From positions 97,760 through 161,759 of the forward strand of contig NZ_JAQSDL010000085.1 in the NCBI RefSeq assembly GCF_029945895.1: a stretch of DNA of 64,000 nucleotides, in the 5' to 3' direction. How positions within the stretch are numbered: position 1 is the stretch's first letter; every line of letters starts with the position of its first letter. Positions 17,990 through 28,832 of this stretch are shown here, in pieces. The notes below the pieces were generated by a model. That model had not been told where the DNA came from. It made no database searches and worked only from the letters and a program-made list of their open reading frames with translations. This DNA is from Polaromonas sp. (lineage in GTDB: Bacteria > Pseudomonadota > Gammaproteobacteria > Burkholderiales > Burkholderiaceae_C). Both the position numbers and the translations under genes were made by a program.

Positions 17990-19306
17990 ATGCCAAAAAC
18001 CATACGCTACACCTTGCTGTCCCTGCGCGATCTGGCCGTCTCCGCCGGACCTTTTGTGGTGCTGGCGGTGACCTTGCTGATACTGGCTTACTGGTGGCTG
18101 GACCCGAACCCGCCCAAACGTGTCACGCTGGCCACCGGTCCGGCGCAAAGTGCCTACGAGGAATTCGGCAAGCGTTACGCCGGCATCCTGGCGAAGGACG
18201 GGATCACCGTGGACCTGCTGCCGTCGCAGGGCTCGGCCCACAACCTGCAGTTGCTGCGCGAAGGCAAGGCCGACCTGGGTTTTGTGCAAGGCGGTACCAG
18301 CGACTACAGTGCCGAAGATGCTGAAAACCTGACCTCCCTGGGTAGCCTGTTTGTCGAGCCGCTGTGGCTTTTTTATCGCGAAGAAGGCGTACGAAAAGCC
18401 GGAAAAAGCAAGGCCCTGAACTCATTGGTTCAACTGCAGGGCCTGCGTGTCAATGTAGGGACGGAAGGCAGCGGCGTACCCAGCCTGATGGGCAAACTGC
18501 TCGAAAGCAACCGGATCGAAGCCACCAGTCTGACCATCAGCACGCTGGATCAAACCCCTGCCACGGTTGCGTTTCTTGGTGGTGAGCTCGATGCGATTGT
18601 TTTTGCCTCGGCACCCGAATCACTGATGGTGCAGATGTTGCTGCAGACACCGGGCGTCAAACTCATGAACTTCACGCAGAGCGAGGCGTATTCAAAGCGG
18701 TTTTCCTTCCTGAGCACGGTTCGCCTGCCGCAGGGCGTGGTGGACCTGGCACGCAACATTCCGCCCGAAGATGTCAGTCTGGTGGCGCCGACCACCTCAC
18801 TGATCGCCCGCAGCACCACCCACCCGGCGCTGGTGCAGCTCTTCGCTCAGGCTGGCAACGTGATCCACGGTCCTGCGGGCTGGTTCAAGGCAGCGCGCGA
18901 GTTTCCCAATCGCGACAACAGCGAGTTGCCCATCTCCAAAGAGGCCGAACGCGCAATCAAGAACGATGCGCCGCTGATGCAGCGCTACCTGCCCTTCTGG
19001 GTAGCCAATCTCGTGGAGCGCATGTGGCTGGTGATGGGCATCATCATTGCAGTCATGCTGCCGCTGTCACGTATCGTGCCCCCGCTGTACGAGTTCCGTG
19101 TGCGCTCACGCATTTTCAGGTGGTACGGCCAGTTGCGTGATATCGAGCTGCGCAGTGAAAACGAAGACAGTCAGACCCTGCTGCGGGCACTGGACGAACT
19201 GGAGGGCCGGGCAGAAAAGGTCACCGTGCCGCTGTCTTACACCGATGAGCTGTACGCGCTCAAAAACAATATCCAGCTGGTGCGCAGGAAGCTGATGCGC
19301 AGCTGA
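17990..19306 (+). CDS. TAXI-family TRAP solute-binding protein, membrane-tethered
   Basis: 438-aa periplasmic binding protein of the TAXI subgroup of TRAP transporters. An N-terminal hydrophobic helix (about 15-36) is followed by the binding domain starting KRVTLATGPAQSAYEEFG, with GSAHNLQLLREGKADLGFVQG typical of the family. A C-terminal membrane helix (around WLVMGIIIAVMLPLSRIV) is followed by a cytoplasmic tail. No TRAP permease (fused or separate) is adjacent, so its membrane partner is unknown. AAGG lies 7 nt before the ATG. It may be a receptor rather than a transporter part. Confidence 0.85.
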   Translation: MPKTIRYTLLSLRDLAVSAGPFVVLAVTLLILAYWWLDPNPPKRVTLATGPAQSAYEEFGKRYAGILAKDGITVDLLPSQGSAHNLQLLREGKADLGFVQGGTSDYSAEDAENLTSLGSLFVEPLWLFYREEGVRKAGKSKALNSLVQLQGLRVNVGTEGSGVPSLMGKLLESNRIEATSLTISTLDQTPATVAFLGGELDAIVFASAPESLMVQMLLQTPGVKLMNFTQSEAYSKRFSFLSTVRLPQGVVDLARNIPPEDVSLVAPTTSLIARSTTHPALVQLFAQAGNVIHGPAGWFKAAREFPNRDNSELPISKEAERAIKNDAPLMQRYLPFWVANLVERMWLVMGIIIAVMLPLSRIVPPLYEFRVRSRIFRWYGQLRDIELRSENEDSQTLLRALDELEGRAEKVTVPLSYTDELYALKNNIQLVRRKLMRS

Positions 19307-19323
19307 GCGTCTTTTCCCCGCGA

Positions 19324-21855
19324 TCAGACCGCCACCCAGTCCCTGGCTCCACTGGCCGCCGGTTTGTAACGCGTGATCGAGACAGCCCCCCCCGCCACGG
19401 CGGCCTGCATCTGAAACAGATGCAGCCACTGGTTCTGCACCAGTTGCCTGACCACCGCGTGCCGGGCAATGATGCCGTCAATTGCGGCCTGCGGTGCTTC
19501 AATGAACACACTGAGCCGCAGCGGCGCATGACGCCATTGGCTGCCATCGTGCAGTGACTGCATGGGCAGGCCTGTGCGCAAGTCGCCGCCATTGCCTTCA
19601 AAGACGCCCAGCCTGCCGCCCACCACGTTGTGCAGCAGCTTGTTGCCGCTGCCGTATCTGGCGTTGTCGACCACGCTGGCGTAGTACTGCATGTTGATCC
19701 AGTTGGTCACCACCATGGGTGCGGTCATGATGAGTTCCAGCACGCTCCCGGTGGTGTCCTGGGCGTGGTCGTAGTCATGCAGAAACGCCCGGCCCGCCAG
19801 GTTCAGATGCTGGCTGCGGGTACGGGGTGCGACGATGAAGGCAGCGTTGTTGGCCAGGCCCCATTCAGGCCGCACCTGGGCCCAGTCATTGGCGCGGGAC
19901 TGGATGGCTTTCTCAAGCCGACCAGCTTCAGTCACCAGATGGGCCAGCCCCAGCGCGGGTGCCCGTTCTGCGCGCGCACGCTGGCCTGCCAGAGTCAGGG
20001 TGACCTTGAGTTGCTGCAGATCAGCGGCATGACTGGCGGGCAGCAAGTCGGTGTCATACAGCACCAGCTCGTCCGTCGTGGTGTTGTGCAGGCCACCCAG
20101 GAAACACGTGCTGCCGGGGATGACAATGTCTTTCGCACGCAGCGCGGTGCGCACCGCCCCGTCATTGAGCAGGGCCGCCAGGGCCCGTGCATTGACCTCA
20201 CCGGTCTGGCCACCACATGCGCCGCAGTCCAGCCCCGCGGCGTGGGGGTTGTTGGCCGTCTGGCTACCGTGGCCCGCCAGCAGCACGATGCGGGCGAAGT
20301 CTTTCGTCAGGCCCATCGCGCCCAGGATTCCGGCAGCCATGTCGCAGCGTGATTGCAGCTCCGCCTCTGGCGTGGCACCGGGCAGGTTTTGCAGGCGTGG
20401 CCGACTGGTACGGATCTCCTCACCGGACAAACCGGTTTGTTCTACCGGGTGCGGGGTGGCCTGACTGGGCAAGCTCCTTTTAAGAAGCTTGCCCGCGTAC
20501 CACAGGCCGCAGGTTTCGACAAAACTGAAGCCGCTGCTGGCCGAGCCGCGAAATGTCTGCCAGGTGCTGCGCCACTGCAAACCCTGCTTGCGCCGCTGAC
20601 GGCGTTGCGCAATCACCTGACCGAGCGACTGCGAATCGGACCTGTCCCATTCGTCCGTCACGCAGCGGCTGGCGGCCAGCAGACCGGGCAGCTGCGGCCG
20701 CGTCATGGCTGTACCCACGGGCGAGTACGCTATGAACAAACCAAAAAAACCGGCAAAGCCGCGCGTCTGGACGGTGGCGCTGCTGGCCTCCAGCGCGCGT
20801 CGAAAGACTTCAGAGCGCACATCGATGCAGAAAACGGCTTGAACGGTCGGTGGCAAAGAGACGGCAGGCGCGTTCTTCAACCCCTCACACAGCGGCTGCT
20901 GGTACGCCAGCTCCAGCGCATCCTGCAGCAGCCAGTCGTGCTTGTTTTCAGCATCAAATCGGTCCTCAGCCCAGTCTGGACGGGCGCAAGCAGCTATCCA
21001 TTCAGGAGCAAGCTGCGGCTGACCCGGGTTCTCCAGCAGCAGCCATTCCCAGCCGAGCCGGATGGCCAGCAGCTCGATGATGTCGTCGTCATCTGTTTTG
21101 CCGGGCACAGTGCCCAGGCGCGCCTGCCAGCGCTCGTAGGCACACCATGAGGCCCAGCCATTGATGCTCATCAGGAGCGCGGTGTAGTAGTCGGCACATT
21201 GTGCTGGTTTCAACCCCAAGGCCCGGGTAGCGGCGGCAATCAGTGCGCGTGGCTCCTGCGGCAGGCCGGCTGCTTTCCGGCCAAAGCCTGCGTAACCCAT
21301 CAGCAGCGCGGTGCTGTGGTCGCCGGTCAATTGCCCGGCCCAGCTGGCGTACAAACCCACACGTTCGGGGTTCCAGGCGGCCTGACTCACATCAAAGTAG
21401 GCGGCGCAGTGCTGGCTGATCTGATGCGTGACAAAGTCAACCCAGGCCATGGCGTGGCTCAAGTCGCGCCGGCTGTCCGCCAGCGTGGTGACCAGCGGGT
21501 GTGCTGGCGCGCCCTCGCGTTCCTCCGTCAGGCTGTCCACCAGCTCATCGACGCTGCAGTCGGCATGAGCGGCACGGATGGCGTCCTGCAAATGCACCTG
21601 CGTCAACCGCCCGGCCTGCCATTCCGACCGGTAAAAGGAACGCGGCATGAGCAACGGCGTGCCCGAGAGCCGACCCAGCCGCCTGGCGGCGTCCGCGATG
21701 GGCTGCTCCACAAACCCCCAGTACGGGTTGACGGCAATGAACTGGTCCAGCGGCCAGGTAGGTGCAATACGCTGGCAGGCTTGCGTGACGCTGGCTTGAA
21801 GCTGCGCCAAATCGGACGCCTGGCCGAGCTCATTTTTTTCAACGACAGTATTCAT
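19324..21855 (-). CDS. dabA: Inorganic carbon transporter subunit DabA (DUF2309)
   Basis: 843-aa cytoplasmic subunit of the DAB energy-coupled CO2/bicarbonate accumulation complex, related to beta-carbonic anhydrases. Predicted zinc/catalytic residues are C343 and D345 (VFCIDVRSE), H529 (LAGHGSQT) and C544 (GLDCGACGG). The 15-residue H-to-C spacing equals that of Halothiobacillus DabA2 (H524, C539). The start overlaps the dabB stop (ATGA). Residues A-P-E-W-I-A-A-C-A-R-P are encoded by a copy of the dispersed repeat at 20961-21008. It is convergent with the TAXI gene, 17 bp away. Confidence 0.93.
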   Translation of the reverse strand: MNTVVEKNELGQASDLAQLQASVTQACQRIAPTWPLDQFIAVNPYWGFVEQPIADAARRLGRLSGTPLLMPRSFYRSEWQAGRLTQVHLQDAIRAAHADCSVDELVDSLTEEREGAPAHPLVTTLADSRRDLSHAMAWVDFVTHQISQHCAAYFDVSQAAWNPERVGLYASWAGQLTGDHSTALLMGYAGFGRKAAGLPQEPRALIAAATRALGLKPAQCADYYTALLMSINGWASWCAYERWQARLGTVPGKTDDDDIIELLAIRLGWEWLLLENPGQPQLAPEWIAACARPDWAEDRFDAENKHDWLLQDALELAYQQPLCEGLKNAPAVSLPPTVQAVFCIDVRSEVFRRALEASSATVQTRGFAGFFGLFIAYSPVGTAMTRPQLPGLLAASRCVTDEWDRSDSQSLGQVIAQRRQRRKQGLQWRSTWQTFRGSASSGFSFVETCGLWYAGKLLKRSLPSQATPHPVEQTGLSGEEIRTSRPRLQNLPGATPEAELQSRCDMAAGILGAMGLTKDFARIVLLAGHGSQTANNPHAAGLDCGACGGQTGEVNARALAALLNDGAVRTALRAKDIVIPGSTCFLGGLHNTTTDELVLYDTDLLPASHAADLQQLKVTLTLAGQRARAERAPALGLAHLVTEAGRLEKAIQSRANDWAQVRPEWGLANNAAFIVAPRTRSQHLNLAGRAFLHDYDHAQDTTGSVLELIMTAPMVVTNWINMQYYASVVDNARYGSGNKLLHNVVGGRLGVFEGNGGDLRTGLPMQSLHDGSQWRHAPLRLSVFIEAPQAAIDGIIARHAVVRQLVQNQWLHLFQMQAAVAGGAVSITRYKPAASGARDWVAV
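20961..21008 (-). repeat. Dispersed 49-nt repeat, copy 4 (in dabA)
   Basis: On the minus strand it reads GCTCCTGAATGGATAGCTGC, then TTGCGCCCG and CTGGGCTGAGGACC. It matches the other copies over its length. In frame with dabA it encodes A-P-E-W-I-A-A-C-A-R-P-D-W-A. Confidence 0.65.
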
Positions 21856-23417
21856 TTCACAAGTCCTCTGTTACTTCCTGTGGGGAGGGGTGGCGCTGTG
21901 CGGGTCAGACGGGCGGGCCAGAAGCGAAACGTCAAGCGGGTGAACCATTCGTCCAGGTACAGACCGGCATAAAACCAGGGGTACAAACGGCTGGCCCACG
22001 CACCGTGTGGTCGTGCGTGTATCAGGCATTGCATGACGAACAGCAGAACAAAACACACCATCACCCAGGCCAGATCAAAGCCATTGACGGCAATGCCCTT
22101 GGGCAGGCTCAGCCACCCGCCAACAAGGTGGTGCAAGCCAAAATACGCAAACGCCACCCCAAACGCGCCCAGCATCATGCCCAGCGGCCACAGGCCGCCC
22201 CGATGCAGGGCCTGTGCAGTCAGCAGCGGCGCGATGGCCAGGGAAACAATGGCCGCCAACACCCACAGTGCCGTGGGCTTGTCAAAGGCCACGCCCCACA
22301 ACATCCCGGCCACCAGCACCAGGACCAGGCCGCTGACAGCACCCACCACCAACATGCTCACGCTGACATCTGCCTGCGGTGCAGACATGGCCTTCAGCCG
22401 CGCGAGCTCCACCGCGCCACCTGCTCCCAGAAACGCGTGCGCCTTGTAAAGCGAATGGGCCACCAGGTGCAGCAGTGCCAGGTCATAAGCACCCAGGCCG
22501 CACTGCATCAACATGAAGCCCATCTGCGCGCAGGTAGACCAGGCCAGCATCACCTTCACGCTGATGCGGGTCATCATCACCAGTGCAGCGAGTACGGCCG
22601 TCAGACTGCCCACCACGACCAGCAGGGTTTGCGCACCCGCCACCTCGGAGACCAGCGGGCTCAGGCGAATCATCAGGAAGCCGCCCAGATTGACAATGCC
22701 CGCATGCAGCAAGGCAGACACGGGTGTGGGCGCTTCCATGACCTGAATCAACCATCCATGCACCGGCAACTGCGCACACTTGAGCAGCGCGCTGATGACG
22801 ATCAGAAACACCGCCGTCTTCAGGCTCAGGGGGTACGCCGTCAGGGCCTGGGCTTTGGCAATGACCACGTCCATCTCCAGGCTGCCAAGGCTCGCGCCCA
22901 CCAGCGCCACACCTGCAAACAGACAGACATCCCCCAGCCTGCTGGCCAGAAACTTTTTATGCGCTGCGATCACAGCCGCTGGTCTGTGGCTGAAATAGGT
23001 GAGCAACTGGTGCAGACACAAAGACGTGGCCAACCAGGCCAGTGCCAGCACGGCCAGGTTGTTGGTCAGGACGACGACAGAAACGGCAGCAAGCGTGGCC
23101 ATCAACCAGCGGACGTAGCGGGCTTGCCCTGCGTCGCCGGCCAGGTAGGTCTGTGAATACCGGGTGATGACCCAGCCAATAAAACTGACCAGCAGCAGCA
23201 CACCGCAACCGAGCACATCAGCGCGCAGGCCATGGACGATCAATGGTTCTCCCAGAGCCAGCAAGACCCCGGATGCGACCGTCAACCCGACAGCGAGCGC
23301 GGCACAGGCGCGCGCCAGACGCCAGCTGGCCGTGAAGGCCGCCAAGGCATACAGCAAGGGAACAGCCAGAAGCAAGGCCCCCCGCAGCGGCTGCACATAG
23401 TCAGGTGAAACAAGCAA
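21852..23417 (-). CDS. dabB: Proton-conducting membrane subunit DabB (NuoL-like)
   Basis: 521-aa polytopic membrane protein of the NADH-quinone oxidoreductase subunit 5/MrpA-like family, the ion-translocating partner of DabA. About 13 TM helices are predicted. The conserved core includes PTPVSALLHAGIVNLGGFL and KCAQLPVHGWL, hallmarks of antiporter-like subunits. Its position directly upstream of dabA with a 4-nt overlap identifies it as DabB rather than a Complex I component. The TTG start at 23417 is supported by AGGAG 6 nt upstream. It is divergent from the LysR gene. Confidence 0.92.
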   Translation of the reverse strand: MLVSPDYVQPLRGALLLAVPLLYALAAFTASWRLARACAALAVGLTVASGVLLALGEPLIVHGLRADVLGCGVLLLVSFIGWVITRYSQTYLAGDAGQARYVRWLMATLAAVSVVVLTNNLAVLALAWLATSLCLHQLLTYFSHRPAAVIAAHKKFLASRLGDVCLFAGVALVGASLGSLEMDVVIAKAQALTAYPLSLKTAVFLIVISALLKCAQLPVHGWLIQVMEAPTPVSALLHAGIVNLGGFLMIRLSPLVSEVAGAQTLLVVVGSLTAVLAALVMMTRISVKVMLAWSTCAQMGFMLMQCGLGAYDLALLHLVAHSLYKAHAFLGAGGAVELARLKAMSAPQADVSVSMLVVGAVSGLVLVLVAGMLWGVAFDKPTALWVLAAIVSLAIAPLLTAQALHRGGLWPLGMMLGAFGVAFAYFGLHHLVGGWLSLPKGIAVNGFDLAWVMVCFVLLFVMQCLIHARPHGAWASRLYPWFYAGLYLDEWFTRLTFRFWPARLTRTAPPLPTGSNRGLVK

Positions 23418-23538
23418 GACACGCTCCTTTTTCTATCGGATGGCGTGACTTTGCCGGGTTCAATCAATTCTGTAAAATACATATTACGCATGCTAATGTT
23501 CTTTTAAACAGATTGTTTATTCTCCAAAAAGGTCCTGT
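23418..23538. promoter_or_regulatory. Divergent dabB/lysR control region
   Basis: 121-bp AT-rich gap between two divergent genes. ACAT (23479) and ATGT (to 23499) bracket a stretch holding ATTA-N7-TAAT, a plausible LysR-type site. TGTAAAAT-like boxes suit promoters on both sides. The exact operator is not assigned. Confidence 0.45.
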
Positions 23539-24438
23539 GTGTCACGCCTGAACTACCACCACCTGCACTACTTCTGGGCAGTTGCCAAGGAAGGCAACCT
23601 GACCCGCGCCGCCGCACAGTTGCATGTCTCGCAGTCGGCGCTGTCCACACAAATCAAACAGCTTGAAGACCAGCTGGGTCAGGCACTGTTCAGCCGTGAT
23701 GGACGGGTACTGCAACTGACCGAGGCCGGGCGTGTGGCGCTGACCTATGCCGAAACCATTTTTGAAACCGGCAATGAACTGACCTCCCTGCTGCGTGATG
23801 GCCAGAGGCTGGCGCGTCAGGTGCTGCGCATTGGCGGCGTGGCCACGCTGTCAAGAAATTTTCAGGAGAACTTTGTCAAGCCGCTGCTCAAGCGCACAGA
23901 TGTTGAACTGGTGTTGCAGTCCGGCGGGCTGGACGAACTGCTGACGCGCCTGGCGGTGCACAACCTGGATGTGGTGCTGTCCAACCGCAAAGTCCACGCC
24001 GACAGTCAGCACCCGTGGCGCTGCAGGCGTATTGCACGCCAACCGGTCAGCCTGGTCGGCAAACCGCGCAGCAAAGGCAAGGCGTTTCGTTTTCCCCAGG
24101 AGCTGGCCGAACAACCCCTGCTGCTGCCAGGCCGTGACAGCGACATCCGCGCGGGCTTTGATGTGCTCTGCGAACACCTCGGCCTGCGCTACCAGGTGCT
24201 GGCCGAGGTCGACGACATGGCCATGCTGCGGCTGCTGGCGCGTGACTCCGGGAACGTGGCCTTGCTGCCCACGGTGGTGGTGCAGGACGAACTGCGCAGC
24301 GGCAAACTGCAGGAGTACTGCGTGGTACCGCAGTTGCATGAAAATTTTTACGCCATCACCGTGCAGCGGCACTTTGAGCCGCCGCTGCTCAAGACGCTTC
24401 TGAGAAGGTCAGAGGCCGAGGTCCTGGGAACGGACTAG
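23539..24438 (+). CDS. LysR-family regulator (NhaR-like), divergent from dabBA
   Basis: LysR-type transcription factor, 299 aa: N-terminal winged HTH (residues 5-64, LHYFWAVAKEGNLTRAAAQL) and a C-terminal periplasmic-binding-like effector domain. The HTH and the LNYHHLHYFW opening resemble NhaR. GTG start with AAAAAGG upstream. It is placed head to head with dabBA and most likely regulates that operon in response to carbon or ion status; no CbbR-specific feature was recognised. Confidence 0.85.
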   Translation: MSRLNYHHLHYFWAVAKEGNLTRAAAQLHVSQSALSTQIKQLEDQLGQALFSRDGRVLQLTEAGRVALTYAETIFETGNELTSLLRDGQRLARQVLRIGGVATLSRNFQENFVKPLLKRTDVELVLQSGGLDELLTRLAVHNLDVVLSNRKVHADSQHPWRCRRIARQPVSLVGKPRSKGKAFRFPQELAEQPLLLPGRDSDIRAGFDVLCEHLGLRYQVLAEVDDMAMLRLLARDSGNVALLPTVVVQDELRSGKLQEYCVVPQLHENFYAITVQRHFEPPLLKTLLRRSEAEVLGTD

Positions 24439-24442
24439 GTGC

Positions 24443-24979
24443 CTAAAGTCCAAGAGACTTCCAGCCTGCATGGCCCAGTTTTTCCAGCGTTGCAATGTTC
24501 GTCTCGAAAATTGCATCGGCTTGCGGGAAGGCTTCAACTGCGCGTTCCACACTGTCTTCGCGCAGTAAATGCAGGATGGAAAACGGTGCGCGGTTGGTGA
24601 AGTTGCCGATGTCGTCGGGCTCGGTGCCTTCGAACTGGAACTTGGGGTGAAAACTGGCGAGTTGAACCACGCCTTCAAGGCCATGTTCATCGACGACGCC
24701 TTCGGCAATCTCCAGGAAATCATTGAAATCCAGGAAATCATCGAACAGCGTCGGGTGGATCAGCAGCGTGGTGTCGATCTCTTCAGCCGGCGTTGCCACC
24801 AGCAGGTCAAGTTCCCTGTCGAGCTCCTCAAGCAAGTCGTCAGCGTGTCGCGCATGGCTGACCACCAGGCGCACCTGGTTCTTGACATACACCGCCTTGG
24901 CAAACGGGCACAGGTTCAGCCCGATCACGGCTTTTTCGAGCCAGTGACGGGTTTGATTGAGGACTTCGTCGTCGGTCAT
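24443..24979 (-). CDS. DUF1415 family protein
   Basis: 178-aa cytosolic protein of the DUF1415 family. It opens with LNQTRHWLEKAVIGLNLCPFAKAV, the family's characteristic Leu-Cys-Pro-Phe-Ala segment, and has a conserved FHPKFQFEGT motif in the second half. No function is established. The ATG at 24979 is chosen because GGAG lies 6 nt upstream, better than an ATG two codons earlier. It is convergent with the LysR gene (4-bp gap). Confidence 0.82.
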   Translation of the reverse strand: MTDDEVLNQTRHWLEKAVIGLNLCPFAKAVYVKNQVRLVVSHARHADDLLEELDRELDLLVATPAEEIDTTLLIHPTLFDDFLDFNDFLEIAEGVVDEHGLEGVVQLASFHPKFQFEGTEPDDIGNFTNRAPFSILHLLREDSVERAVEAFPQADAIFETNIATLEKLGHAGWKSLGL

Positions 24980-25025
24980 AACCATCTCCAGAGAACTACC
25001 GCCATGAGCTCTTAAGGCCAGCAAG

Positions 25026-25109
25026 GGCCGCGGAACCGGCTTCGCCGGGCCGCAGGCGCAGCGGCCCCCTCGGGGGGCAGCGCATTACACGAATTGAAAA
25101 GCGTGGGGG

Positions 25110-25110
<1 letters not shown>
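25026..25110 (-). repeat. GC-rich REP-like repeat, copy A
   Basis: The plus strand runs from GGCCGCGGAACCGGC through CCCCCTCGGGGGG to GAAAAGCGTGGGGGC, abutting the ettA stop codon. It is about 85 bp and almost identical to copy E (62752-62836). The CCCCC/GGGGG stem could fold as a hairpin downstream of ettA. Confidence 0.75.
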
Positions 25111-26771
<1,661 letters not shown>

Positions 26772-27122
26772 CGGGATTCAACTTCTAAAAAGGAAAAGAC
26801 AACGCAAGGAAAAATGCGGCGCGTGCGGCCTGCAGACAGGATTCTTGCAGGATTTTTGCGGATCTCCTCGCGTACGAAAAGCACACACCGTAGCTGGGGG
26901 GCGGGCACCTCATATCAAGGCACGGGTCCGGCGTGAATACCCCGATTATCGTTCCATGCGACAATACACGGGTTGCTGGCTCCAGTTGCCAGCCGCAATT
27001 AGGCACACCTTCGGTGACAGTTTGGGTGCCCAGCCTGACTTTTTTACCCGTCTGCCTTTCACTGGCGGAGGCTTTACCAGCCCCCGACTGGCCGATCTTT
27101 GGCACCTTCGCGTGCACCATCA
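26772..27122. other. 351-bp intergenic region, probable long helicase leader
   Basis: Gap between divergent ettA and the DEAD-box helicase. It is less GC-rich than its surroundings, with a TTGCTGG/CCAGTTGCCAGC inverted repeat near 26971-26992 and a T6 tract near 27040. No convincing gene was found; the antisense frame across it lacks any family match. A long 5' leader would fit an RNA helicase gene, but no promoter was fixed. Confidence 0.4.
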
Positions 27123-28832
27123 ATGACTTTTGAAAATCTGAATCTGGCCCCGGCCATTCTTAAAGCCGTGCTTGAGCAGGGCTATACCGTTCCCACCCCG
27201 ATCCAGGCCCAGGCCATTCCTGCCGTGCTGGCCGGCGGCGACCTCCTCGGCGGCGCCCAGACCGGCACCGGCAAAACCGCGGCCTTCGTGCTGCCCATGC
27301 TGCAGCGCCTGTCGTCCGAGCCGTCCCTGAAAAACAAGCGCGGCGTCAGCGCCGTGCGCGCCCTCATCATGACCCCGACACGCGAACTCGCCGCCCAGGT
27401 CGAGGAAAGCGTTCGCCTCTACGGCAAATACCTCGAACTCTCCTCCATGGTGATGTTCGGCGGTGTCGGCATGGGCGCGCAGATTGACAAACTGCGCCGC
27501 GGCGTCGACATCCTGGTGGCCACCCCCGGCCGCCTGCTGGACCACGCCAGCCAGGGCACGCTGGACCTGAGCCAGGTGCAGATCCTGGTGCTCGACGAAG
27601 CCGATCGCATGCTGGACATGGGCTTCATCCACGACATCAAGAAGGTGCTGGCCCTGGTGCCCAAGCAGAAGCAGACGCTGCTGTTTTCCGCCACCTTCAG
27701 CGACGAGATCCGCGACCTGGCCAACGGCCTGCTGCGCGACCCGCTGCACATCCAGGTGACACCGCGCAACACCACGGTGCAGCGCATCACGCAGACGATC
27801 CATCCGGTCGGCCGCGGCAAGAAAAAAGCACTGCTCACGCACATCATCAACGAGCACAACTGGAGCCAGGTGCTGGTGTTCACCCGCACCAAGTTCGGCG
27901 CCAACAATGTAGCCGAACACCTGACAAAAAACGGCATCCCCGCGATGGCCCTGCACGGCAACAAGAGCCAGACCGCCCGCACACAGGCGCTGGCCGACTT
28001 CAAGAGCGGCAGCATCCGCGCGCTGGTGGCCACCGACATTGCCGCGCGCGGCATCGACATCGACGAGCTGCCACACGTCGTCAACTATGAAATCCCCAAT
28101 GTCAGCGAAGACTATGTGCACCGCATCGGCCGCACCGGCCGCGCCGGCAACAGCGGTGAAGCCGTCAGCCTGGTCTGTCTGGACGAAGAAGGCTTCATGC
28201 AGGACATCGAGCGCTTCACCAAGCAGAACATCGAAAAAGTCATCGTGCCCGGTTTTGAAGCCGAACCCGGCGAAAAAGCCGAGCCGCTGGCCATGGGTCG
28301 CCAGACCATCTGGGGTGGCCTGGGCAAACCGCCGAGCCGTGACGTGATGCAGGCAGCCGCCAAGGCCGCCCGCAGCGAAATGATGACGCGTATCCGCGAG
28401 AACAAGCCCCAGGGCGGCCGAGGCGCCGGCAATGGCGGCGGCGGCAACGGTGGTGGGAACAATGGCGGCGGCCGCGGCCGCAGCAGCGGAGGCGGCAATG
28501 GTGGCCGCAGCCAGCCTCAGGGCGGCCAGCCGCGCCAGAATTCCGGCTACGCACAAGGCGGCCAGCCTGCGCAGCAGCAGGCGCGCAACCCGAATGCCCA
28601 GCCTCCCCGTCCACGCAACACCCAGGAGCGCGACGATGATGCCCAACCCGCCAGCCATGTTTCCTCAGGCTTCCCTTCCTCCGGCCAGCCCACCGGCGGC
28701 AACCGCGGCAACTACCGCGGCGGCGGCCGGCCAGCCGGCGGTGGCGGTGGCGGCGGACGCTCGGGTGGCCCTGGTGGCCGGAGCAACGGGTCTGGTCGGT
28801 CGGGAAATTCTGGCTCGTTTACTGGCCGATAA
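27123..28832 (+). CDS. DEAD-box RNA helicase, RhlE-like
   Basis: ATP-dependent RNA helicase, 569 aa. Motifs in order: Q motif around [10 protein letters not shown], motif I AQTGTGKT, Ia [45 protein letters not shown]. From about residue 430 the tail is low-complexity Gly/Asn/Arg/Ser/Gln (RGG-like), a typical disordered RNA-binding extension. ATG at 27123 gives the usual [10 protein letters not shown] start; an in-frame TTG at 27099 is weaker. The last 90-200 nt overlap, in another frame, the N-terminal coding region of the downstream oxidoreductase. Confidence 0.94.
   Translation: MTFENLNLAPAILKAVLEQGYTVPTPIQAQAIPAVLAGGDLLGGAQTGTGKTAAFVLPMLQRLSSEPSLKNKRGVSAVRALIMTPTRELAAQVEESVRLYGKYLELSSMVMFGGVGMGAQIDKLRRGVDILVATPGRLLDHASQGTLDLSQVQILVLDEADRMLDMGFIHDIKKVLALVPKQKQTLLFSATFSDEIRDLANGLLRDPLHIQVTPRNTTVQRITQTIHPVGRGKKKALLTHIINEHNWSQVLVFTRTKFGANNVAEHLTKNGIPAMALHGNKSQTARTQALADFKSGSIRALVATDIAARGIDIDELPHVVNYEIPNVSEDYVHRIGRTGRAGNSGEAVSLVCLDEEGFMQDIERFTKQNIEKVIVPGFEAEPGEKAEPLAMGRQTIWGGLGKPPSRDVMQAAAKAARSEMMTRIRENKPQGGRGAGNGGGGNGGGNNGGGRGRSSGGGNGGRSQPQGGQPRQNSGYAQGGQPAQQQARNPNAQPPRPRNTQERDDDAQPASHVSSGFPSSGQPTGGNRGNYRGGGRPAGGGGGGGRSGGPGGRSNGSGRSGNSGSFTGR

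Noticed and set aside
26785..27123. 112-codon minus-strand frame between ettA and the helicase gene
   Set aside because: No Shine-Dalgarno, no domain, and it covers a likely leader region; not supported as a gene.
28432..28635. Upstream extension of the oxidoreductase frame
   Set aside because: Ala-rich low-complexity sequence antiphase to the helicase Gly/Asn tail; not part of the Rossmann protein.
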